The notes beneath the pieces were generated by a model. The model was not told the DNA's origin and did not search any database. It was given only the letters and a program-made list of their open reading frames with translations. DNA of 57,530 bases, taken from positions 1 through 57,530 of the forward strand of contig JAAMXP010001088.1 in NCBI GenBank assembly GCA_019693395.1, read 5' to 3'. Below are positions 1-10,722 of this stretch, one piece after another. A program made the translations under genes and the position numbers. Position 1 is the stretch's first letter. Each line of letters opens with the position of its first letter. Source of the DNA: Ettlia oleoabundans. Lineage: Eukaryota > Chlorophyta > Chlorophyceae > Chlamydomonadales.

Positions 1-807
1 AGCTCACCCTGTAGTTCAGGAAACCAGCTGTACCATTCCCATCATCGTATCAACACCAATCAGATCCACCATATAGACAAAATACCCAAACACACACCCA
101 CAGCATGCACCGATTGCCCACCCAGCAGCTCACCCAAAGAAGAAAGTGCTGCGAGCAGGGTTGCTTTGCGTGGGGACAAAGAAAGAGCGGCAAACCACCC
201 GCACGCCATCAGTCACCGTCTCGCTTGTGGTGGTTGCAGTTGTGTCGAATGTGGGGGCGGGAGGTGGGGGCGGCGGCGGCGGCCGGAGCTCTTTTAGCCG
301 GTCACGCAGCTGGGCCGCATCCTGCAGCCAGGCAGCCACAGCCATGATGGCCCATAACGCAATCGTCTGCTCTGTGATGCACATCAGGCGTTGTATTGAT
401 CCGCATGGAAGGTGACAACGGTTCTTGAACAAATATTCCCAGATACTTGCCCCGAATCTTTCCTCCGCCACCGCAACCTCTAGGTCCCTTTCAGTCTGCA
501 GGATGGGGTCTTCCTGCTCAAACTCGGCAATACGGTCTCTAAGTTTGGCCGCCAGGGTATAGTCCTCAGCTTTGATGGCCTCCTGGAGATCTGCCCGAAG
601 TTCCGCCAGCGACGGCGCCTGCACGCTGCCGCTTCCGCCGCCGCCACTGGCCGCCATCACCCGTGCCCTAGCCGGGCCACGCGCCGCTGCAGCTCCACAT
701 GCACGGAATGGGCGCCGCGCTGGGGCGGCAGGCAGGCTCGGACGCTGCGTCTGAGAAGCAAGCGGCATGGCTAGGGTCACACCCAACCGTATCCTTGCGT
801 GGGGCAC
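1..807 (-). CDS. UVR-motif and ApaG-domain protein, 5' part (gene continues beyond window start)
   Basis: Exons complement(134..321, 451..807), continuing left of base 1. The first exon encodes an Ala/Arg-rich N-terminus that looks like a plastid transit peptide, then a UvrB/UvrC-type helical motif (LAAKLRDRIAEFEQEDP). The second exon completes a second such helix (DAAQLRDRLKEL), followed by a Pro run and the start of an ApaG (DUF525) strand (VRVVCRSFFVP). Plant plastid proteins have the same UVR-then-ApaG order; their role is unknown. Intron 322..450 begins GCAAGT, not GT, and is 129 bases with no in-frame stop. Donor at 133 (GTGAGC) closes exon 2; the rest of ApaG lies outside. Start at 807, or at the Met codons at 768 or 657. 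Identity of the domains is good; the start is a guess. Confidence 0.8.
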
Positions 808-1174
808 TCGTTAACACGATGCAACGGGAATATATGCGCTTGCAATTAGGATACCTGACGCTTCGCTTTAGCATCCCTGCTGCGTGCTGCGTCCAGATTG
901 GAGGACGCCAGTGGCAGGCTATTGCTTGCAATTAAGGGAAATGCTTCTGGTGTTCTGCTGATTGAATGCCATCTAATGCGCTGCATCCCTAAGCGAGCAC
1001 TTCCCCGGTCTTCGCCTGTTGCTTTTTGCAAGGACACTCAACTCGAGCCTGCTGAGCGGCTGGGACTACCAGAGATCACTCTGGTTTTAGTGAACGTGTT
1101 GCTGTGCGGCAGTGTATCCTGCACGTTTGCCTGGTGCCGGCACCTATTAGCCCTCCTGCCGCCCCAACCGCACA
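808..1174. promoter_or_regulatory. Shared intergenic region between divergent UVR-ApaG and UCP3-like genes
   Basis: About 367 bases between two start codons that point away from each other, so it must hold both promoters and 5' leaders. I see no clear TATA box or conserved motif and no convincing coding frame. Confidence 0.5.
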
Positions 1175-2865
1175 ATGGCGGGTGCGCAGCAAGATGCCTT
1201 ATTCAGCAAGCTGCTGCTATCAGCCCTGGCAGCCAGCTTAGCAGAGACAGCCACCTTCCCGCTTGACCTCCTCAAGACGCGGATGCAGCTGGCAGGGCAG
1301 CATCAGCGGCAGCTTGCAGGGAGGCGGCCAGCGGGCTTGCTGGGTACTGCTGCGAGCATCGTACGCAATGAAGGCTTTCTGGGGCTCTACGCCGGCCTTG
1401 CACCAGCTGTCCTGCGGCACGTTCCTTACACAGGCATCCGAATCATTGCCTTTGAGCAGCTGCGGGGCTTGGCACAGCAGCAGCTGCTGCAGCCGGGCCA
1501 AGGCCAAGGCCAGCACCCAGCTGGCTCCAGCACCCAGCTGCCACTACCTGTCGGGCTTGCAATTGGCCTGACGTCTGGCGGCATTGCACAGCTGGTGGCG
1601 GTCCCTGCAGACCTGGTCAAAGTTAGGATGCAAGCAGATGGGCGTTCAGTGGCGGCAGGGCTACAAGCAGCGCCAAGGTGGGCGGGTGGGGGGGTGGGCG
1701 TGTTGCAGCATATCTTGTTTCTACTTCGCTACCACAAAATGGACTGCTGCTGCCTTGCATCGTGGTTGGGCCTTTTATCTATTCTTCATCCACGGGTAGA
1801 CAGCACACTGCTACTGCCTTGCACTGTGAACCAGTGTTAGTCCTGTGCCCCTAGCTTTCCTTACAAAACGTTGCTTTGCCTGGCTGGCTGTAGGTATCGT
1901 GGCGTGTTGCACGCCTTCACCAGCATTGTGCAGCAGCAAGGCGCAGTTGGGCTGTGGCGCGGCAGTCTGCCAGCGGTGCAACGTGCCGCTCTAGTCAACT
2001 TGGGAGAGCTCACCACTTATGATGCAGCCAAGCGTGCAGTGCTCAGCAGCGGTGTGACTGGTGGCGACAATGTGTGGGCACATGCACTCAGTTCGGTTTG
2101 CAGCGGCTTTGCTGCAAGCGGTGAGTTGTTCCTGCCACCACCAAGTCCACTCGCGCCAAGTGCTCTGTGTCATAGTGCGCAGAGCAACTGGCCCCTCAGT
2201 TGATGAGTAATAAGGTTAAGGTTACGTCAAGCTGAATGCTTCCCACCCCACATGCACCCTGTGTGTCATCGTAAACAATGCCAAACATGTTTGACTTCAG
2301 GGTATATTGCTGCCTGCTCACGCGCTCTTTTTCAGTGGTGTCCACGCCGGCTGACGTGGTCAAGACACGGCTGATGAACCAGGACCCACGCAACCCAGCC
2401 TACCGTGGCATGCTGCACTGCTTCTCCGCCACGCTGCAAGCAGGTGAGTAGGTGCTGATCCTGCACCCTCGCTGGGAGGGCTCCGCCACGCTGCGAGCAT
2501 GTGATCCTCCTGCACAACCGCTAGCCACAGCAGTATTGGGCGGCCACATATCCAGCCATGTCTGTCTACAGCAGAAGCCAGAGGCTCGCGTGCATGTCAT
2601 GGTATGTAACGGAGAGTTTTGGCTGGCTTTTGATAGTGCTTCCCTTGCTGAAAGTGCTTTCCTTGCTAAGGTGCGTCCCTGACTAGAAGAAGTTCTTTCC
2701 TAGTTACTGAAGTGCTTACAGGCCACTTCCACTTGGTCTGCAGAGGGGTGGAGAGGGCTCTACAGCGGCTTCCTGCCCACCTGGGCGAGGCTGGCGCCCT
2801 GGCAGCTGTGCTTCTGGACCAGCTACGAAGCATTGCGCCAAGCCAGCGGCATGACAGGCTTCTGA
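1175..2865 (+). CDS. Mitochondrial uncoupling protein 3-like carrier (SLC25 family)
   Basis: Join(1175..1677, 1894..2120, 2336..2443, 2744..2865), 319 residues, in frame throughout. Three carrier repeats each show the SLC25 signature: FPLDLLKTR, VPADLVKVR and TPADVVKTR. Sequence runs such as PADLVKVRMQADGR and the C-terminal FLPTWARLAPWQ match the plant PUMP3/UCP3 branch best. The expected product is a six-helix inner-membrane transporter; plant UCP-type carriers move protons, fatty acids or dicarboxylates, so the substrate is not settled by sequence. It has no cleavable presequence, as usual for the family. TGTAA at 2943-2947 is a likely polyadenylation signal. Dicarboxylate carriers are the nearest alternative. 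Confidence 0.93.
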
Positions 2866-3402
2866 GACCGCAGCAGCAAGTGCAAGTTGTCAGACCGTGG
2901 TTATGTGCCCTGGTCACAAGTATGGCAAGTATGGGGAGCTGCTGTAAATCCTCACAAGGTGCTGCATGCATACAGGTGTGGTCCAGCTTGGCTTGATTTC
3001 CCCCAGGTTTATCACATGTCTGTTAAGTTGCATATGGGCCCCGCAGACACGTGCTCCCTTGTAGCGTGGTGCACTGCCACCATGGCAGCTTGCGCCAGGT
3101 GCTTGCAATTTGTATGGCTGCCAGACAAAGATTGAAAGCAGCTTGTGCCAGTTATTTACATATCAAAATGGGCTGGCAACTAATGAAGTAATCGCGCTAA
3201 GAAGCAATGAAATGGACCCTTGGTCAGAACAATAGTGATACACAAAAGAGCTGCAGGTGATGATGGATACTGCAGCTCAGGGACTGCTGCAACTCCAAGG
3301 CACTCAGCCCCGATTCGGCCCTGGACCCCAAGGTGTCCTGCAAAAGTGCTGCGATCCCAGCTACTGCAGCCCATGTTGGGGCTCCAGGCTGACCAGTTGT
3401 GC
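2866..3402. other. Convergent 3' intergenic region
   Basis: Holds the 3' UTRs of the UCP3-like (+) and SOUL (-) genes. TGTAA lies at 2943-2947 for the plus gene and its complement TTACA at 3156-3160 for the minus gene. No further gene seen. Confidence 0.6.
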
Positions 3403-5200
3403 TCAGCTGGTTGCAGTGACAGCATCAGCGCCGCCCTCCACCTCCAACAAGACCTCGTTGGTCCTAAACCAGCGCCACTGCACGCACCCAAGCAAGCAAA
3501 AACAGGCACAGATATGGATCGGGCAGGCTTTTAAAAGCGGCTCCGGCGGCCGGACCAAAGTTGCACTTGAAGTGTTGCCAGTCAGGGCAGACGTGCACGG
3601 CTTTTGAATCTGGGCAGACAACCCGGCCAACTCCTATTTACCTGGAAAGGGGGGTCGTACTGCCAGCAGTGCACAGGCCCAGTAGGCTTTAGTCCCGCCG
3701 CCTCCATCAACGCCATCAGCTCTGCCTTCTTTGACTCCACTTCCGCCTCACGTGGACCCTTGCCATGCCACGTCAGCGCAACCAGCGTGCGTGACGGCAT
3801 CTCCTTGATGGTCACGTCAGGGTTGACTGAAGGGAGGAGGGAGGGAAAGGAATCAAAGGAAGGAGAGAGGGAAGGGGATTGAAGGGAGGAGGCAACCATG
3901 GACGGAGAGGAGGCCTCGGCAATGGAAGACCTGGAGAGTTTTGCATTGTGCAACACGCCCAGCAAGCTAGCAAAGGCCGGCCAAAACCATTCCAGGGACA
4001 CAACGGTGCCTCCAGTTAGAGACTGGAACACAACACTGGATGAAGGAAACCACAAACCCTCACGTGGCTTGGGCAAGGATTCCTTGGTGTAGTGGCTTGG
4101 CATGATGAAGCTGACCTTAAACTCATTGTCTGCAGCAAAGCCAACATTCCAGATTCCGATCACAACAGCCATGCATGTCGCATGCAGGTAGGCAGCCCCG
4201 CTTGCAGGGGGCATCGCCCGCAAAGCCATGCCATCCCCTGTCCTGCCATATTGTGCTGCCACCAACAACCCATGCCTGGGTTTTCAGCACCCACCTGGCC
4301 CCAAGGATGCTGTGACTGGGCTGGCCATGGCGATCTTCTGGCTTTCCCCTCCAGACATTTCCAGGGTGACGGGAGAGGTCATGGCCACCTTGGTGGAGGC
4401 GCCACCTCGATCCGCCGCCGCATTTTTGCCAAAGATGAAGCCTGCAATCTGCAACAGAAACCAGCACGAGTGCGAAGTCAGACAGCACAGGAGGGAAACT
4501 GTGTTGCATCAAAAGATCTCCTGCAGGCTGCAAAAATATGCGAGTAAACTATGGGCAGTGCACGCTCCATGTCATGGCTGATCAGGCTGGCACCGACCTG
4601 CCGAAAGCCATCTGCAGCAGGGAAGGGTGCAGCATAAGAAATATATGAGCGCCATGCCAACAGCAATTCTTCATGTATGCTCGCGACATGCACCACTTGT
4701 GGTTGATATGCTTAGATCTGGTGATTCAAGCTGGTGGGTCGGCACAGGAGTACTTACTTGTTAGGGCCTTGTCCATGGTCATGTCGCTGCCCCGCATCGT
4801 CACCTCTGCTATAAGGTAGGGGGCATAAAGGCGCACCTGCACAGCTAGAACCACAAGTTGACACGGAAAACATAATCAGTTGACTGGGCTGATTATGACG
4901 CAGCTCAGGCACGATTGCGTGCTCCAGTTCAGCCAGAAATTGCCAGAACCCAGCAGCTACCGGCCAGGCGACAGCGCTCACCTCTGCTGCCGGTCGGACC
5001 TTGCCTAGCCAGCTGCGCTTCTGGCCCAGCGTGCGAAGAACGGTGTACTTGGGTTTCTCACATTTCCGCACCTGCAGATGAAAATCAGACTCGCCTTCAG
5101 TGTGAGGCCCGGAAGGGCCGCCGCAAAGCGGGGCATGATAACGGCACCTGCCCGAGCGGCGCAGCAGGAGGCGGACGGCACCAGCCACTGTTTTTGCCAC
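3403..5200 (-). CDS. SOUL-family haem-binding protein
   Basis: Complement join(3403..3477, 3642..3826, 4064..4129, 4295..4448, 4598..4611, 4758..4836, 4982..5200), 263 residues. SOUL hallmarks run in order: PKYTVL and VRLYAPYLIAEVTM, then GFRQIAGFIFGKN, two copies of the K(V/I)AM-x-SPV motif, FKVSFIMPSHYT, VTIKEMPSRT, GLKPTGP and C-terminal RTNEVLLEVE. SOUL/HBP proteins bind haem or other tetrapyrroles; plant members sit in cytosol, vacuole or plastid plastoglobules. The N-terminus is Arg-rich and could be a short plastid targeting sequence. Exon 4598..4611 is only 14 bases; it is needed to join DKALT to IAGF in frame, and its donor (GTCGGT) is weak. It lies head to head with the PAP12 fibrillin gene. 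Confidence 0.9.
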
Positions 5201-5595
5201 CGACCCGCTACTTAATTCACCAAACAGCGATTGCTAGGTCGACTCACTTCCCACCAGATGGCTACAGGCCATGCAATGAGAGCGGCAGCGGCCAGACCGC
5301 CAAGAGTTCCCAGCGTTGTGTTCACAGTTGTGGACGGCATTGCTATTCCGTGCGCTTGCCAACCAAGAAACAACAATGCAAGTTATTGTAAGGCACCAGA
5401 GCATTCTTGGGTTTCTGACGTGGATGTATGCGCTGCTGGCGTTGCACTTGGAAACGGAGGTTGGAAACACCGCATTGGGCCTCTCATCCACAGGCTTGTG
5501 CAGATCAATTTCTTTGACAGCCATCACGACCTTCAAGACTGGTACTTGGTCCTCGATCCCAAAACTCGCACTCAACTTGTCAGGGACGGGCAGCT
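5201..5595. promoter_or_regulatory. Bidirectional promoter region, SOUL and PAP12-like genes
   Basis: About 395 bases between divergent start codons. Open frames run through it on the plus strand but lack family matches, and the PAP12 transit peptide begins cleanly at 5596. Both flanking products are plastid-type tetrapyrrole/lipid proteins, so shared regulation is plausible. Confidence 0.5.
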
Positions 5596-8500
5596 ATGGC
5601 GGCTATTTCGAGCAACGCAACCTTGCACATTGCACAAGCATCATCGAGAACGCTCCCCAGCGGCAGCACCAGGGGCGCCACAACACCGGCACCTCTGCGT
5701 CAGCAGCGTCAGCTGCACGGGCGGCAGCGAACAGTGCTACCACCCGTGGCAGCTGCCACTGCTCTGGCCACCAGGGCGGCGCCTAGCAGCTTGGCAATTA
5801 CTAAACTGGAGCGTAAGGTGGGTGCGAGAGTAGCGCCAGCCTGTATGGGTGCATCTCCAAGAGGGTGTGCCCCTTAGCCCTTCCCTGCCGACGGCTTGCA
5901 TCACCCCATCTGACTGTTCCTCTGCTCCAAGCGATCTGCCACGTCTTTTATCAAACATTCGTCGGGAAATATATAGTCGTGCACACTTGCGCACAGCAGA
6001 GCCGGGTTATGACACTCCTGGCAATGGCTGTTTGGCCTGCAGGTGCAGCGGGCACAGCAGGCGGTTCTTAATGCCATCTCAGGTGTCGAGGGGAGGGGCA
6101 AGGGCGGCATGACGCCTGAGCAGCAGGCGCAGTTCGAGGAGGCGGTGTCCGTGCTGGAGGCAGATGGCGGCGTCAAAGTAGGGGGACTACACCTGGGTGC
6201 AGCCTTGTGGTCTCGCACCTGGGCGCAGCCTTGCTGCCTTTCTGCATGCACGTGCTGGCGGGATGGTTGTTTTACTTGGACAGGCCGCTGTACCCAAGCC
6301 AACCCTACCCCACCCTACAGCACTTTTTTCCGTCCAGCATAGCCAGCTGAATAATGTTCAGACAGCTTGGCTGTGGTTGATTTAGTTCCCTCCCAAACGT
6401 GCCGTCTCAGTCGCCAGTAGTTCTGTGTCCAAACCACCGCCTGCTACCGTTAGCATAAGCAGAACCAAAATGTTACATTGCAGGGCCCCACCGCCAGCCC
6501 GCTACTGGAAGGCCGCTGGCGCCTGCTGTTCACCACACGACCAGGCACTGCCAGCCCCATCCAGCGCACGTTCACCGCAGTGGACAGCTTTGCAGGTGGG
6601 ACTCGATTGATCGCGCTTCTTCCTGCCTCCTGCCTGCCTGCCTTGCCTGCCCGCCTGCAAGCCCATCTTCCCTGTCCGACTGCCTGCCTGCTTGCCTGCC
6701 TGCCTACCTGGGGCTGCAACTTTACAGCGGTTGCTAAGCCAACAGCAATTCCTGAGACACTGCTGCCCTGTCCCACCTTCCAGCTGGCCACTGTTGACAT
6801 CAATCTAACACTCACCTGCCTTCACCTCACCATAGGCACCACCCCTGTCACCCTGACATGCAGTTTACCAGGACATAGAGCTCTCAGGGGAGGACACCCC
6901 CCGTGTGTGCCAGGTGGTGGACTTCGGCCCCTCTGTGGGATTCCTACGAGTGGAGGCTGAGGCCAGCACAGACAGCCGCCCCCTGCCTGGCTTCACACCG
7001 CGTGTGGGCAAAGGCCTGCCGTTTGGCATCCTGGGAGTGAGCTCCTCCGAGCCGCCAACCAAGCCAGACACGAGGGCTGACTTTCAGTTTGACCGGTGAG
7101 ACGTAGCACCCAGATGCAACTAGGCCCAGCACCCAGCTGCATTGAGGCGCAGCACCCAGCTTCAGTGCATTGGTTTCAGCACAAGGCAACTGACTTCCAA
7201 GCTGCCACCGTATGTTTCCAACACGCCAGCTGTGCATGTGCTGCTACATGTAGTCCGTTTCCAGTGGATACTTTATAGTGTGAGCTGCCGTGCTGTTCAT
7301 GTTGTGCAGGGCGGCATTCACTTTCAAGGCACTCCCCTTCAAGATCCCCTACCCTGTGCCCTTCAAGCTTCTGGGAGATGAGCGCAAAGGGTGGATTGAT
7401 GTGACGTATCTCTCACCTGATGGCAGCCTGCGCCTAAGCCGCGGCAACAAGGCAAGGAGTAGTGGCAGGGTTTGTGGCCAACCGCAAGCTGCACGCTCCA
7501 CCTCGTTGCTGAGTGCATGTGTGGAGGGCAGGCTTGCCACCAGCCTGTGCCTGCCTGCCTGCCTGAATGCCGTTCCCTGCAGCTTGTGTGCCTGCCTCTG
7601 TTTGTTGGTGCAAATTGCAGTACCACACTGCCTTTCTGTCCTTCTCTCACTGCAACCTGCAGGGCACATTGTTTGTGTTGGCCAAAGATGTGCCGCCCAA
7701 GCAGCGGCTGCTGAGCGCGCTGTCACAGCGGCGTGGTGTGGACGATTCAGAGATCCAGCAGCTAGCGCAGGAGGTGGCGGCGAGCGGCAGCGGCGAGCAG
7801 CAGCCAGCAGCAAGCCCCCTGGCTCGCGGCACGTGGCGGCTGGTTTGGGCACAGCAAGGCGATAAGGCCAACCCGCTGCAGAAGGCGCTGGCCAAGCAGG
7901 TGTGTATAGGATCTAGCCAGCTGAGGAGCGCATGTATGGGCAGCTGATCTCCCAATATCAAAACAGGCCTGCATTGAGGGTGCATTTGCACCTTAATGCT
8001 GCATTCTTCTGCGCTGCAACAACTATTCAGATGTAGAGATGTAGAAAGCTTGCTTGTCCGATAAACGGCCTATCTGCCAATACCCCTCGATGCAGGTGGA
8101 AAACTTCCAGATCATCCGCCCCAATGGCCGGCTGGAGAATTTGGTATGCCTGGCACCTGGTGTGCGTGTACGGGCATGCGCTGCTTGTGGCCCTGAGAAG
8201 GGCAACCAGCGAACTTTGGTGGACATAGATGAGGTACAGAATGGGCAAACCTGGGGGCTAGGGGGCTAGCACGTGGCTTGGCCTTCAGCAGGCTTGTGAA
8301 CCCTGGGCTCACATTGGGTCACAAGATTGTGAGGCTTACGCTGCACAGCAGCCCTGCAAATGGAGATGACGCCGTGGCAGACGCGCAACATCAAATACAT
8401 TGACACGGGTTTTTCACAGCACAGCAGGTTGTTTTCAGCACCAGCTGTTTCACATTTGCTGCATCTGCGCAGGTGGTGCTGGAGTTGGGCCCCCTCAAGC

Positions 8501-8631
8501 TGCCGCTGCCAATCAAGGCCGACGGCCGCGGCTTTGTGGAGTGGCTGTACTTGGACTCCGACTTTCGGATCTCCAAGGGCAACAAGGGCAGCGTCTTCAT
8601 CCACACCAGGGAAGCAAAGGAGATTGCTTGA
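5596..8631 (+). CDS. PAP12: Plastid-lipid-associated protein 12-like fibrillin
   Basis: Join(5596..5817, 6043..6177, 6484..6595, 6864..7095, 7310..7451, 7663..7899, 8096..8233, 8473..8631), 458 residues. Exon 1 is a Ser/Thr/Ala/Arg-rich transit peptide. The body follows Arabidopsis PAP12 closely: GMTPEQQAQFEEAVSVLE, LLEGRWRLLFTTRPGTASPI, FKIPYPVPFKLLGDE, LRLSRGNKGTLFVLAKD. A second half (GTWRLVWAQQ to FRISKGNKGSVFIH) mirrors the first as a second fibrillin lobe. Fibrillins coat plastoglobules and thylakoids and bind lipids and quinones. Intron 7452..7662 starts GCAAGG (GC-AG type), demanded by the GNK|GTLF junction. TGTAA at 8924-8928 is a candidate poly(A) signal. The product likely acts in the chloroplast with the divergently transcribed SOUL protein. 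Confidence 0.93.
6621..6710. repeat. (TGCC)n-rich intronic tract
   Basis: Irregular TGCC/CTGCC tetranucleotide runs at about 6621-6657 and 6681-6710 inside the third PAP12 intron. Similar tracts recur in introns elsewhere in the window, usually close to a 3' splice site on the transcribed strand. Confidence 0.8.
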
Positions 8632-10722
8632 GAGAGGAGAGGCTTGGCGGCGGCGCTCCATCTGCTGTCGCGTCCCTGGATTCTTGCTGAAAAAGCTGAT
8701 GAAGGCCAGCCCGAACTGATGCCACTTCATGTCACCTTAAATTTGACCGCTGCAAACTTTTTACAAATATTCACCACATCATACCATTTCATTTGCAATC
8801 ATGTCTCCTTCCTGAAGTTAGCCCCTCAGCCCCTCAACTGACGGTCCCCCTGCACCCTTCCTGATGCTGTCCCCCAGCTGGCAGCTGGCCCCCTGCCCCT
8901 TCTAGCAAGCCTCTGGCTGCTGCTGTAACACTGACAGAGTGCAAGGGTTTGTTGGTGGTAGGCTTTCCTCCTGCGTGAGCGTTCTTGTGAGCACCCGAGG
9001 GTTTGGGTGAGCACGGGCACCGGGCCGCTTCAGCCCGCGTGGGCCTGACACAGAGGCGCGAGACCGGCAGCGCGTGCTGCCTGCCTCTGCCCGGTTTTGG
9101 GGGTCATCTGGCAGCAGGGGCGCAGCACACGTGGCTGGCCTAGCTGGAAGGCAGGGAGTGGCGCTGGTGCGCCCCTCCTCAACTTTAATCCCGAGCAGAA
9201 GAGAGAATCCTTAACACCATACAAACCCCCGCTCCTTGTAGCTTGTAGGGTGAGGAAGACACATCCCTCCCCCTAGGTGTGGGTTGGGGTGGGGTCGACC
9301 GAGTGGGTGATCCGCTGAAAGTGTCCCATGTCGCTAAAGGCACTAGTCACTCTCTAACATACTTGACAGGGAACAAACAAACGAACATGGTTCAAGCGTC
9401 TGCTGCGGCCGCGGCGTTCCCAGCTGCCCACCGGCTGGGAGCGCTGCCACCACAATAGTCGCCTGCGTGGGGTGCCACAGTGCCAATTGAAATGGTGCAT
9501 GGGGCCCCACGGTTGCCAGGGGCTGGGCCTGCTGCGCTGCTGGCGTTTGGAGATGTGGCCCACCTCGCGCCTTCCAACCTGACGCTCCCACTTGGGCTGG
9601 CCTGCTCTGCCAGCGATGGCAGCAGCCCTGGAATGCCTCAGTCCATTGGTATTTAGGGTGGCCACTACAGCTAGTGCTGCTGGGGTGGGTGCAGCTGCAG
9701 CTGCTGTCAAATCTGCGTCCGCATCTGGATGCCGCTCTGCAGCCGCATTTGACCATGCATGGCTGCGAGCATTGCCTGCATTGCTCCCGTGTCGGCTGCA
9801 GGCCTGCCTGCACCAGCAACAGCGGCAATGCTGGCTAATGATCACTGCCATGCAGGACGAGATGCAGTTGCAGAGGTGCATCCCACAGCCAGTGCCGCTC
9901 GCTTTACTGGCGCTGCCGCTGCCTGAGCGCGTGCATGCTGTTGATGCCTGCACGCCCCTTCTTACGACCACCGCCATGCGGTTGGTTGGGGTGGTATGCG
10001 TGGTGGCCGTGACCACGACCCGGCAGAGGACGTGCACGTGGTTGTGGTCGTGGTCACCAGCAATTCCATCCATACCAGCCACAGGCTTGTGGCTGGTGGC
10101 AGGGGGCGCCAGCAGTCTCCACCTGCATAGTGGGCTGCTGAACCCACCTGCTCCGTAGACCCCAGACGTGTGTGGGGCGTCCAAGGTTACCCATGCTGCT
10201 CACAGCAGCAGTCATGGTGTGGGCAGTCCACATCCAGCTCTGGTGAAGCTCGCTGCTGCTCGACTAAACGGGCTGGGCTCGCTGCCTCATTCCTCTCTCC
10301 TCTCAGGCAAACCCTAGCTGTTCTGGATGTGCGTGTGTTCAGGTGTGAGAAATGGGACGATAGTAGGCTTGCAGGCCCCCCTTCTTTGGTAGCTTTGTCA
10401 GTCCCAGTGCTTTCCTCCTCTTTATGGGAAGAAGTTGCTCGCTGCCCACGCTGGCCTTGTCCTCGTTAGGTCGATTCGCTTCCACTGGCTTTAAAGTGTT
10501 TCTTCATTGCCCTTTGCACAGCCCTTGCCATCACAACGGATCACCAAGTATAGTAACCTATCTGCTGGGCAGCTGCCACTTCCATGGTGTGCAGCAAGGG
10601 GCTAGAGCAAAGGACAGGAGGCAGGCAGGCTGATGGCCTGGCCTGGCAAGGGATTGATGTCTGTTCTGGTTGGTAATGCAGTGTGCCGGTGCCAGCCAAT
10701 ATGGTGTAAAAAACAGCAGCCG
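8632..10722. other. 2.1-kb convergent interval without a firm gene
   Basis: Lies between the 3' ends of PAP12 (+) and oligoribonuclease (-), so includes both 3' UTRs. From 9354 to 10184 the minus strand stays open for 276 codons and the plus strand is also open from 9592 to 10158. Products are Ala/His/Cys/Arg-rich and match nothing I recognise. In other minus frames short stretches look protein-like (for example GRGHGHHAYHPNQP near 9990), so a spliced gene is possible but I could not build one. Confidence 0.4.

Noticed and set aside
2452..3135. Several short ORFs in UCP3-like introns and 3' region
   Set aside because: They fall in introns or after the stop at 2865, with no similarity to any family.
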